NCBI RefSeq assembly: GCF_003473485.1
Contig: NC_053042.1
Location: forward strand, 18,000,501-18,064,500
Origin: Medicago truncatula
Taxonomy: Eukaryota; Streptophyta; Magnoliopsida; Fabales; Fabaceae
Direction of reading: 5' to 3'
Length of the DNA stretch: 64,000 nt
Part shown: positions 11,901 to 20,809 of the stretch, in pieces
Layout: every line of letters begins with the position of its first letter
Numbering within the stretch: the first letter of the stretch is position 1
The notes under the pieces: generated by a model
Database searches by the model: none
The model's input: the letters and a program-made list of their open reading frames with translations, nothing else
What the model was told of the DNA's origin: nothing
Position numbers and translations under genes: made by a program

Positions 11901-12967
11901 CACCCGCTGTCCAAGTACCACACATTTTTGTACTCTTGAGTTGCCTTGTGACAAGCAAATAACAAGTTGACTTCATTGTTTTCTGCTTCTGCAAATGCTA
12001 CATGCTGCTGATTTTGCAACCGACACTCTTTCTGCACATGTCCAAGCCTTTTGCAATTATGACATTGTGGCTTGCCTTTGCTCCAGCGATCTTTCTCTTC
12101 ATGAGTGTTCTTCTTACAGATGCCACACCATTTATTTGAGCCTCCAAAATGTCCTCGTCCTCCATAGGTGCCTCTTCCTCTTCCACGAGAGTTTCCGCCT
12201 CTTCCCCGGCCTCTAGAAAATCTACCACCTCTAGAAGACTCACCATTATTTTGGGACATCATTTTCTCATTATTTGGTTGAATGGTGAGCTTGGACTGAA
12301 ACGCACTTTCAACTGACTTTTCATTGCGTCGTGATAACCTTTGCTCATAGGATCTAAGTGACCCCATCAGCCCTTGGACAGTCATGGTTGATAGATCCTT
12401 AGTTTCTTCTATAACAGCCACCATAGGATCATATTTTTCAATCAAACGAATTAAAATTTTATCAACAATTCTACGATCTTCAATTGTATCTCCATGAGAT
12501 TTCATTTGGTTCACCAAATCAGTGAGTCTATTAAAGTACTTATTCAAACTTTCATTTTCTTTCATTTTTTCGTTCTCAAAATCTCTTTTAAGAGACATAA
12601 GTTTGACTGTTCTCACCTTTGAATCTCCTTCAAACTCTTGTTGCAGAGTTTCCCATGCTTCTTTGGCTGTTTTTGCTCTCATAATTCTTGGGAAAATGGT
12701 ATTTGAGACTCCTCTTTGAATCATCCCAAGAACTATAGCATCTGTGATTTTCTTCTTCTTCAATTCTCCACTTTCTGCTGTTGTTTGTTTTGCTGCAGTT
12801 GCTGGTTCTTCATACCCTTCTTTGACAAACTCTAACACGTCCAAAGATTTGAACAAAGTCTCCATTTTTACTACCCAAAAATCATATTTTTCTCCTTCAA
12901 ATAAAGGTACTTGGACATTGCTATAGGTAGAGCTGATGCTTGTTGAGACATTACTTGAAGAGGCCAT
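8940..12967 (-). pseudogene. Degenerate copia gag-pol
   Basis: Starts at ATG 12967. In order: UBN2-type gag (LFEGEKYDFW near the N-terminus); a CX2CX4HX4C zinc knuckle (CHNCKRLGHVQKEC); aspartic protease (YLDSGCSNHMTG); GAG-pre-integrase (HKRLVHLN, CEGCLLGKHH); integrase core (HTDVCGPM, RSDRGKEY, YTPQQNGVSERKN); reverse transcriptase ([21 protein letters not shown]); RNase H (SSAEAEYIS, DNKSAIA, KHIAIKHHF). Breaks seen: stop codons at 10898-10900, 10013-10015 and 9884-9886, a one-base frameshift near 9829-9831 just after the YVDD motif, another frameshift near 9003, and a late stop near 8950. The first 690 codons remain one open frame, so gag, protease and integrase segments could still be translated. 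Confidence 0.92.
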
Positions 12968-13009
12968 CACTTTTCACCTTCAATCTCTTCTTTTCTTAAA
13001 GGATCTGAA

Positions 13010-13021
13010 GCACTGGTACCA
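13010..13021 (-). other. Primer-binding site of copia element
   Basis: TGGTACCAGTGC on the minus strand, four bases inside the 5' LTR. It approximates the usual initiator-tRNA-Met site (TGGTATCAGAGC) with two mismatches. Confidence 0.7.
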
Positions 13022-13024
13022 CTT

Positions 13025-13317
13025 TGTTGGTGATATTCTAGAGAGAACCGGTCTGCTAAGTTATGCAGAAAATAAGAAGAATAGGAGGAATAATAATCTG
13101 GTGCTGAATAATGCTTGTTTGGTTCTTTGTTTTTTTTTTTTTTTTTTGCTTACATATCAGATGGTGGAGAACTCTCATTTATAATGAGTGATAGAGCTCT
13201 CTAGAAAGCATTAATTATCTGATACATGAACTTGCATTAACCTAGGTACATGCTTCTATAATACTCTAGGTACATTTTTTCAATACAAACATTTATGATA
13301 CAGCACATTACTCAACA
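13025..13317 (-). repeat. 5' LTR of copia element
   Basis: 293 bp with TG...CA ends, followed on the outer side by the ATAAT duplication. It contains a long T-run near 13131-13147 (an A-run on the element strand). Confidence 0.95.
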
Positions 13318-13570
13318 ATAATAATACAAATGCAATATGATTTTAAAATCAAAAAATACACTATCAGTTCTTAAGAAGATAAAGAAAGGCAAATACTTGA
13401 ATATTTAGAATATAAGTCATCAGTCAATGCAACGGAAAAACAGTAGAATTAAACAACAAAAATTAAAACAAATACACACACCAAAAATAATTGACAAAAG
13501 GTACGTTTCTGAACTCGAAAAACAACAATTTACAACAAGAACATCTTCCTATTTGATCAAGCATCCCTCA

Positions 13571-13864
13571 TTAATTCTTTTCCATCAGTTGTATTGACAA
13601 AAGTTCAAGCCAAGACACAGGGAGATCACCATCTTCTTCTTCTTTGTTCATAATGTCGTCATCATCTTCTTCTTTGTTCATAATGATATCATCATCTTCT
13701 TCTAATTTGCTCATGACAAGATCACCATCTTCTATGTTCATAAAGATATAACTTTCATCTTCTTTATTCAAAATGCATTTCCTATACTCTTCTTCGTTTA
13801 ATGCACTCTTTAAAGGGGATGGATATATTGACTCCAAAAGTAACTCTAAAGAGTTACTCCACAT
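13571..13864 (-). CDS. Small acidic hypothetical protein, possible B3-gene relic
   Basis: Open frame of 97 codons from ATG at 13864, family not recognised. The C-terminal half is strongly acidic and internally repeated: three degenerate units of the form MNKEEDDD/MNKEEEDG. No signal peptide, membrane segment or zinc motif is seen. The 45 bases downstream (13430-13475: GGAAAAACAGTAG, then AACAACAAAAATTAAAACAAA) closely match the sequence just downstream of the B3 gene at 15191-15240, in the same orientation. It may therefore be a truncated or diverged duplicate of that locus, or the repeated GAA/GAT triplets may keep a chance frame open. Weak support as a functional gene. Confidence 0.35.
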   Translation of the reverse strand: MWSNSLELLLESIYPSPLKSALNEEEYRKCILNKEDESYIFMNIEDGDLVMSKLEEDDDIIMNKEEDDDDIMNKEEEDGDLPVSWLELLSIQLMEKN

Positions 13865-14504
13865 CCTCACCCTTCATTTTATATAAATCTATTGCATTAA
13901 GTTTAATTCTTATTAATTATCATATGATCTCATCTACCTTAACCATTCTCACAATATTAATAACGGACTCAATCAATGCTATTAATTATGTAAGGATTTT
14001 CTTTAAAAAAAAAAATTATGTAAGGATTTTTTTAGTTCAACTTCCTCCTTATTCAACACCTAACCTTACAAAGGTTCTGCCATTGCTCACAAATTAAATC
14101 ATTTCTTGCCAAATTAAATCTGGATGACATTTCGTCTCCACGAAAAATTTGCTAAATGGACAAAAGATGCCTCTAACTCAAATTCAAAGGCGTGGTGAAA
14201 AGAAAAACAAAAATGAAAAGGTATTAGCTGTCATTACATTTTTCCTTATTTCCATATAGTTGTACTTGTTTGTAGTAGTATCAGTAACCGATCAACATTG
14301 CAATTGAGTGTGATAGTGTTGAGCCAATAAAAGAAAATAAATTAATAGAATCTGGAGATTATTATTAATAGATGGAACAAAGAAAAGGGTAACAAGTTCT
14401 AGAGCAAATTCCTTCAAAACAAAAAAAAAAAAATATCCAGAGTGATGTTAGTCCCTCCCTGCGGTCCTTAAAAGGCCACTGACAAATAAAATAATTTTTT
14501 TAGC

Positions 14505-14575
14505 TTAGCTCGATTGGTATTAACAATGCATAATATATACAAGATCCGGTGTTCAAACCCCGGCCACAAAAAAAA
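14505..14575 (+). mobile_element. tRNA-derived SINE, plus orientation
   Basis: A-box-like AGCTTAGCTCGATTGGTA is followed about 40 bases later by the B-box-like GGTGTTCAAACCCCGG and then an A-run. The outer ends do not pair as an acceptor stem, so it is a SINE rather than a tRNA gene. Confidence 0.65.
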
Positions 14576-14609
14576 ATCATTTATCTAGACTCCATCTACA
14601 CACTTACTT

Positions 14610-14890
14610 ATATAGAATACTTTCAAGAAGATATTACTAAATAAAATCTTTGCTAAAATTTATTTAGATAACATCTTTAATATTATATATATCTTATGTA
14701 ATATCTTTACAAAATTTTTGTTTATATAATAAAAAACTCAATAATATATTTCTAATACATATTTTACTAAAATTTATTTAGATAATATTTTTGTTATATA
14801 TTTTACGAAGATTTATTTGGATAATAACTCAATTATACATTTCTATTATATATTTCTAATATAATATCTTTACTAAGATTTATTTAGAGA
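14610..14890. repeat. Degenerate AT-rich short-period repeat
   Basis: About five diverged units share AAATTTATTTAGATAAtatcttt and TATATTTCTAATA-like words. They are too diverged to give an exact period by eye. Non-coding. Confidence 0.5.
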
Positions 14891-15243
14891 ATATCTTTTA
14901 CTCACGGTTTCTCTATTGGCTAAGGTCTGCATCTAGTATCCTATGAGAGTGCGACACTACCAGAGAAAATAAAATGATTTGAAGCTTTTGAAAGTAAATT
15001 GGAAGAAACTAATAAGCAATAAAAAGTTTTTCTGCCTTCAAGTATCAGAAAAAAATAGAAGGGAAAATAAAGTAATTAACTTCACTAACATAATTTGCAT
15101 TCCAAAGTAACAAAAATTAAGAAAGTGACATACTCCAATCCAATCTCTCAGCAGACCAGACAAACAGACAATTCAAATCAAAGAAGCATCATCAATGAAT
15201 GGAAAAACAGTAGGGTTATGCAACAAAAATTAAAACAAATAAA

Positions 15244-16038
15244 CTAAGGCTTTTTAAGAACGGAGAAATCAAATCGTTGGTTGTTTCGATCCCATCGAAG
15301 ACCGATTTGATCGTCTTTCTTGAGTTCCCTTCTGTTAACAAACTCTTTGGTCCAAGTTTTGGTGAAGACGTAACTTTTTGCCGAAGGCCAATACTTGAAA
15401 ACTACAGAATGAGGAGATTTGGTGTCAATGTCCCAGACTTGAACTTGGACTCCTCCTTTTCCGAAAGCACCATCCAACAAAACCGGAACAACAAATTTCT
15501 CAGCCAAATCCTTATTCAACAAAAGCCTTGTCTTATGCTTACAGATATCACTCGTCTCAAGCACCTTCTTGATCTCCCATAATTGTTGTTCATCAGCATT
15601 GCAAGGAGTCTTCTTGGTTGTTTGTTCGTGATCATGACAGCACGTTGGTACACATGATGGGGAACCTACTAAAAAGTGGAGACACACACTCAAATCATCT
15701 ATGGGTTGCAAGAGTCCCAAGTTGTTTTGTTTCCCAACAAAAGCTTCATAGTTGCATGTCTTCTTCTTCTTCTTGGTGATTTGTGAGGTCTCATGATCAT
15801 GGGTAGTTGTATGGAGGCAAGAAAGTGAAAGACAGAGACAAAGGTTGTTGGTATCATGAAGAGAAGCGGGGAGATACGATGATGAAGTCAGTTTCCCCAA
15901 AGTGTTGTTTCTTCTTCTTTTTCCAACAGAAACATCACGTTTTCGTTTGTTGGTGGGTTTTGTTTTTGTCACATGATCACCATGGGTGGTGACAGAAAGA
16001 TGAGAACCAACAAAGTTGTTGCTGGTGTGAGAAGCCAT
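15244..16038 (-). CDS. B3-domain transcription factor (DUF313/At2g31720-like)
   Basis: Single-exon gene for 264 residues. The C-terminal B3 domain (about 153-262) begins LWEIKKVLETSDI and includes TRLLLNKDLAEKFVVPVL, VQVWDIDTKSPHSVVFKYW, YVFTKTWTKEFVNRRELKKDDQ and IGLRWD, matching the plant DUF313 B3 subgroup that binds DNA in the nucleus. Basic clusters KRKR (31-34) and KRRR (40-43) are probable nuclear localisation signals. Residues 66-72 form LxLxLxL (LCLCLSL), an EAR-like repressor motif, and a weaker DLSVCLHFL follows at 115-123. Cys/His pairs (CLHTTTHDH; CCHDH) recur about 60 residues apart, which hints at an internal duplication of the linker. Function beyond DNA binding is inferred. 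Confidence 0.85.
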   Translation of the reverse strand: MASHTSNNFVGSHLSVTTHGDHVTKTKPTNKRKRDVSVGKRRRNNTLGKLTSSSYLPASLHDTNNLCLCLSLSCLHTTTHDHETSQITKKKKKTCNYEAFVGKQNNLGLLQPIDDLSVCLHFLVGSPSCVPTCCHDHEQTTKKTPCNADEQQLWEIKKVLETSDICKHKTRLLLNKDLAEKFVVPVLLDGAFGKGGVQVQVWDIDTKSPHSVVFKYWPSAKSYVFTKTWTKEFVNRRELKKDDQIGLRWDRNNQRFDFSVLKKP

Positions 16039-16868
16039 GAATCGATGAAGAAAACAAACGTTGTTGGTTGGTGATTCTCAGGCAAGCTTGTTTCTTTCTA
16101 TCGCAGTTAGAGACTAACTGTGTTAGGGTTTTCTATATCTTCTATTCACTATCACTAACCCTACTTAACTTATTTGTATTATTGATTAGGGTTTTCTATC
16201 TCCTTTATTTATCTTGTAGCCCAAGATTTTTATTGTATAGTTTTCGTTTATTTTATGAATGAACCTTTTTGTCACAAATCTTAATAACCCATTCAGTAAA
16301 ATAAAATTTAAAAAGAATCTTACTAAATCATATTGGATTTTCATTCTCTTGCGGTTAATACCTTTTTATCTCATCTCATTAATTAAATGACTAAAAACTA
16401 TGTATAACTAAAAAAAATCTATCTTACATATTTTTTGATAAAAATATTTTAGTTATTCATTTGAAAAATATTTTAGTAATTTATTTTATCTAATTAAAAT
16501 CGTAACAAAAAGTGTATATTACTATTATTATATTAGATTTTAGGGTTAATTTATTACAAACTATAGCCATGTACCTGCATTTTTACTATCCCATACAAAA
16601 ATTCATCAAGGCTAAAGAAAAATATTACGGGGACTAAAAAGTATGATTGCTTTTATAGGGTCTAAAAAAAATTATGAATATTTATATGGATTGTTTACTT
16701 AATTAATCTAAGATTTTATGATTTGATTTAAAATATAAATTTGTAAATTTCTTCGGTGATTTGAATTTATTACATGACAGTAATTCTTCGCACATCTAAA
16801 TTATTATTATAAACTATAGTATAATATAATTATGATTTTAATTATATATATAGTAATATTTTTCACAT
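16039..16868. other. Intergenic AT-rich DNA
   Basis: 5' flank of the B3 gene, then AT-rich sequence. No gene, terminal repeat or RNA gene recognised. Confidence 0.6.
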
Positions 16869-16880
16869 GTATAATTTCTT

Positions 16881-17025
16881 TTTTTTGGTAGATAGACGAG
16901 ATGGCTTTGCCATCATAAATCACGCACACAAAGTTGAGGTATCGGGGTTCGAACCCCGGTCATGACGTCTGGCCTAACAATTTCGGCATTTTTACTAGTT
17001 GAGCTAGGACTTATGAGACCCACAG
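16881..17025 (-). mobile_element. tRNA-derived SINE, minus orientation
   Basis: Read on the minus strand: A box TAGCTCAACTAGTAAAAATG, B box GGGGTTCGAACCCCG, then a body ending in an A-run. It is flanked by a 12-bp direct repeat GTATAATTTCTT (16869-16880 and 17026-17037), consistent with a target duplication. The right copy also lies inside LINE-derived coding sequence. A second member of the same SINE family is at 55455-55575. The exact head boundary may be up to 13 bases left of 17025. Confidence 0.75.
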
Positions 17026-18395
17026 GTATAATTTCTTCTATCGAATCTTTATTTAAAAAGTTTTTTTTGGGGGGTGGTGAGGATTTTAGGAAAATTGTTT
17101 GGGTGGATTGGGACTCTGTTTGTTTATCACGGGAGGAGGGTGGTCTAGGTGTCATGAAGCTGAGGGAATTTAATGTAGCTCTTTTGGGGAAGTGATGTTG
17201 GTTGATAAGGAGGGTTTATGGTACCGAGTATTAAAGGCTAGATATGGGGAGGAAGGGGGTGGTTGAAGGAGGGTGGGAGAGATAGTTCTTTGTGATGGCG
17301 GATGGTTTCTAGCATTCGTCGCGGTGTGGGGTTGGTGGAGGGGAGTTGGTTTGAAGATAATGTGTGTAGGCTGGTCAGTGGAGGTGGTAACACATATTTT
17401 TAGATAGATAAATGGGTGGGGGTGTGCCTTTACAGTTGCAATTTCCTCGCCTTTTGATCTAACAGTCAACAAATGGGTGACGGTGCGGGAGATGGTGAGG
17501 AGAGGGTGAGTTGATGGCGGTGGAGCATGGGTGTTGAGGAGGTGTATGTTGGCGTGGGAGGAGGAAATGGTATCTGAATGTGTGTCTATGTTGCGTAATG
17601 TTGTTTTCCAGGTCCATATTTATGACAGGTTGTGGTGGATTCTTGACCCTATTAACGGCTATTATGTTAAGGGGACTTATAATTATCTGACGACAGCGGA
17701 GGTTCCTTCTGAGCACGGTTTGTTTGATGACGTGTGGCAGAAGCAAGTCCCACTGAAGGTTTCTGTGTTTTCCTTCCTTCGCAATCGACTTCCAACTAAA
17801 GATAATCTCCTCCATATGAGAATCATTGATCATGACGACACTTCTTGTATAGGTGGGTGCGGTTCTTCTGAGACCGCAGACCATCTTCTCTTTCGATGTG
17901 ATCATTTTGGTATGGTGTGGCATCGTATATATCAGTGGTTAGGCATTTCTTTTATTGCTCCAGCTGTCGCTAGAGCTCATCTTCATCAGTTTGGTCACTT
18001 GGCGGGGCTACCGCGATCTACACATTCTTTTCTGCCAGTAATCTGGATGGCTAGTGTATGGGTTATTTGGAAGGAAAGAAACAACATGATCTTTAACCGG
18101 AAGAATGTTGACTTGAATCATTTAGCAGGCAACGTCAAACTTATGTCTTTTTCTTGGCTAAAGGCAAATATGCCCACTTTCGCTTTTAGTTATAATGACT
18201 GGTGGCGACATCCTTTACTTTGTAAGGGTGGTTTTGTGTAGCTTTATTTATGTCATCTTTTGTAATGTTATTTTTTGACATCAGACACTTATCTTTGTAT
18301 TTTGGTGGGTGGTTCTCTTCTCTTTTGCACACCTTGTGCGAGATGAACCACTTTCGGTAATCTAATATATTATATTTTGGCTTGTTCAGAAGAAG
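17026..18395 (+). pseudogene. 5'-truncated L1-type LINE, ORF2 C-terminal part
   Basis: Residues read IISSIESLFKKFF, then RKIVWVDWDSVCLSREEGGLG and LREFNVALLGK, the classic plant L1 reverse-transcriptase 3' segment. The frame stops at 17193-17195 and shifts. The open frame 17531-18241 encodes the zf-RVT zinc-binding domain (VWQKQVPLKVSVFSFLRNRLPTKDNL, C-x-GC, ETADHLLFRCDHFGMVWHRI, VIWKERNNMIF). A 3' UTR with TAATCTAATATA runs to about 18395. The upstream endonuclease and most of the RT are missing, so it is dead. Confidence 0.88.
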
Positions 18396-18589
18396 AAAAA
18401 AAATTCCACAATATGAAATTTAATACCATTGATCTTTTAGCAGATTAATTTATTTAGTCATAGGTCAAATCACTTATTTAAATACGTTCATATAAAATAA
18501 ATATTAAGAAGGCTATAGTTGCTATGACCATTCAAGGTATCAAATCTTTCTTTTTTTACTCTTCAGAGGATACACTAGGTTGGAAGACA

Positions 18590-18890
18590 AATTAAGATTG
18601 AAAATATTCACCTAAGTATTTCGGGATCTCCACAACGACCACACAACATTTTGCCAGCCTAACAAGAAACCTAACCTCTCCTTTTTTTCCCCACTTAAGT
18701 CTAACAGAATACGAAGAATACTCGTTGAATTTGAAGGTAAAGCAAACTCTCACCCCAAACACCTAAGCACACATGATATCAAAAATGACATCTAACAAAA
18801 AAGTGATTAATCGACTCTACAGACTCATTACGAAAAACAAAAGAATTAACCACAGGGTCATCTATAATACTCCTAAAAAATATATTATGT
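18590..18890 (-). pseudogene. LINE zf-RVT fragment, minus strand
   Basis: On the minus strand, broken frames give ESVESINHFFVRCHF and CLGVWGE, resembling the ESVNHLFxxCxFxxxVW block of plant LINE zf-RVT domains. Several stops interrupt it. Much more degraded than the fragment at 17026-18395. Confidence 0.45.
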
Positions 18891-19059
18891 CAGGTCGGAT
18901 CTTATCTTGAAGTAGTTGTTAATTAAAATTTATTATTAATATTATATGAATAAATATGAATTATAATTTGATTATTATTATTAAATTTTATAAGCTTGTT
19001 AAAGATGGTGAAGTGGATATAATCTTAGGCTCTAGAGGTATTCAGGTGCCCTACCATTG

Positions 19060-19920
19060 TTTCTCCTAAGCTGATCCATTTTCAGCAAATAGCTGATAAG
19101 GTCAAGACTAAGCTTGCATCTGGGAAGCCTTCCCTATTATCCATAGCTGGAAGGGTCCAATTGGTCACTGTAATCCAAAGCATGCTCCTTCATACTATAA
19201 TCTACTCTTGGCCAGTCTCTTTGGTTATAGACTTAGAAATATGGATCAAGAATTTTATCTGGAGTGATATTTCTAAAAGAAAGATGGTCACAATTGCTTG
19301 AAGAAAAGTCTGTTCTGATTATGATGAAAGAGGTTTAGGAGTAAATCTTTAATTTGTTTGAATGAGGCCACTAATCTGAAATTTTGTCGGGAGCTATTTA
19401 ACTCTGCTGAGCAATGGGCCATCTTGCTAAGAAGTAGAGTCTTTAGAGGTACTAGTTGCATCTCCCATCATGTGTTTTCTTCCATTTGGAGGGGAATAAA
19501 AGTTGAATACCAAACTGTGATGAACAACTCAAACTGGCTCATTGGTAATGGTCAGCAGGTGAACTTCAGTCAATGGTGTGGTGAACCTTTAGCATATTGT
19601 ATAAAGTTTATGTTGAGCTAATCAGTTTACTCCCTATCAAAGTTAGTAATTAATTATATTGCTAATTTCTAGTGGAACATTGCAGAGGAACCTAACATTT
19701 TCTTCTCAAATCTGAGCAACCTTGTTTCTCAAGTTACCTTGCCTAGCTTTGATACTGCAGATATGTTAGTTTGGCAACACACTACTAATAGGGAGTTGAC
19801 TTTAAAGGAAGCCTATAGTTTCAAAAGGCAAAACTTTGTGTAGTTGTCTTAGACCAAGTATGTCTGGAATAGATGTATCCCTTCTCCTAAGTCTATATAT
19901 TATGGTCTGGAGGTTAATGC
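19060..19920 (+). pseudogene. Second LINE reverse-transcriptase remnant
   Basis: Frames broken by stops and shifts read KLASGKPSLLSIAGRVQLV, IWIKNFIWSD, ERGLGVN and GNGQQVNFSQWCGEPL, matching the distal part of plant L1 ORF2 and the start of its zf-RVT region. This is a different lineage from the 17-18 kb LINE. The piece 19358-19621 remains open but lacks any catalytic motif. Confidence 0.75.
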
Positions 19921-20809
19921 TAGATGATAACATGTCATCTTACGTTATTTTTAGCATGTCTTTTTTAGTCATTTTCAATAGGTTTTAATAGCATAATATA
20001 GGAGTATTAAATCAATTGCTTATTATTTCGGGACATTTGTAATGTTTTATGTATTGGAGTATGTAATTCTATTCTTCCCTAAACATAGCAATTTTAGCAT
20101 GTTTTATTGTAATTCATGAAGAAATAATGCATATAGGCAAAGCAAGACATCTGAAGATTTGTGAAATCCTTGGGGAGATGAAAGAATGAAGATTCAATAG
20201 GTCTCAGACGACGTTACAGAGGGATGAATTTTGTTCCCAAGTTCCAAGACATCTTACATAGAAACAAACAAAAAGCGAAGAAACATATATTTTCAGCACC
20301 GAATGCACTCACATGCGCCCAGGCACACAAAATGGGGCGTCAGGCGCCTAGGAATTTGCATTGAGGCACCTGGCGCATGAAAGTGGGCGCTTGGTGCCTG
20401 AACTCTCACTCTGCGCATGGTTCTATGCACCTAACACCTATTCATTGCGGCTCAAATCAGGGCAATGTTTAAACTTTAAATAATAAATTTAAGAATAAAA
20501 AAATTAGGATAACTTAGCCAATAAAGATACAATTAAGTACGATAGTTTAAATAATAAATTTAATAATAAAATTTATGATAATTTTCCTTAAAAAAAAATT
20601 AGGATAATTTAGGCATATTAAATAAGTAAAAAGTATGCTACACATAAAACCCAATTATTCCCTAAAAAAAGGCCCATTTATTAGTAGTATATAATAAGTA
20701 TACTCATAGATAAAACTCGAATACGAAACCCTATAGTATTCATTAATATTGATCGATCTCTCCCTCACTCGAATTTCTCATCGTGTCTTTTGTTTGTTTA
20801 GTTTTATCA
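19921..20809. other. Intergenic region with a short GC-rich island
   Basis: Mostly AT-rich, with no gene. At 20314-20430 there is a local GC-rich patch with repeated GGCGC/GCGCC/GGCGCCT words in an otherwise AT-rich setting. Origin not recognised; possibly repeat-derived. Confidence 0.5.

Larger units (their letters stand above)
8618..13317 (-). mobile_element. Full-length Ty1/copia LTR retrotransposon, disabled
   Basis: A 4.7-kb element on the minus strand with two LTRs (5' LTR 13025-13317, 3' LTR 8618-8897), TGTTGG...CTCAACA termini and a perfect 5-bp target duplication ATAAT (8613-8617 and 13318-13322). A primer-binding site and polypurine tract are present. Internal order is gag, protease, integrase, reverse transcriptase, RNase H, the copia order. 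By eye the LTRs differ at about 10 substitutions plus a small indel and a T-run length change in about 280 bp, indicating a fairly recent insertion. The pol frame is broken at several sites (see the pseudogene entry), so it is probably not autonomous now. Confidence 0.95.
13865..15243. other. Intergenic region with a SINE
   Basis: AT-rich. Holds one tRNA-derived SINE (14505-14575) and a degenerate short-period repeat at about 14610-14890, where ATATCTTT-ACT(A)AAATTTATTTAGATAA units recur several times. No gene is supported. Confidence 0.55.
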
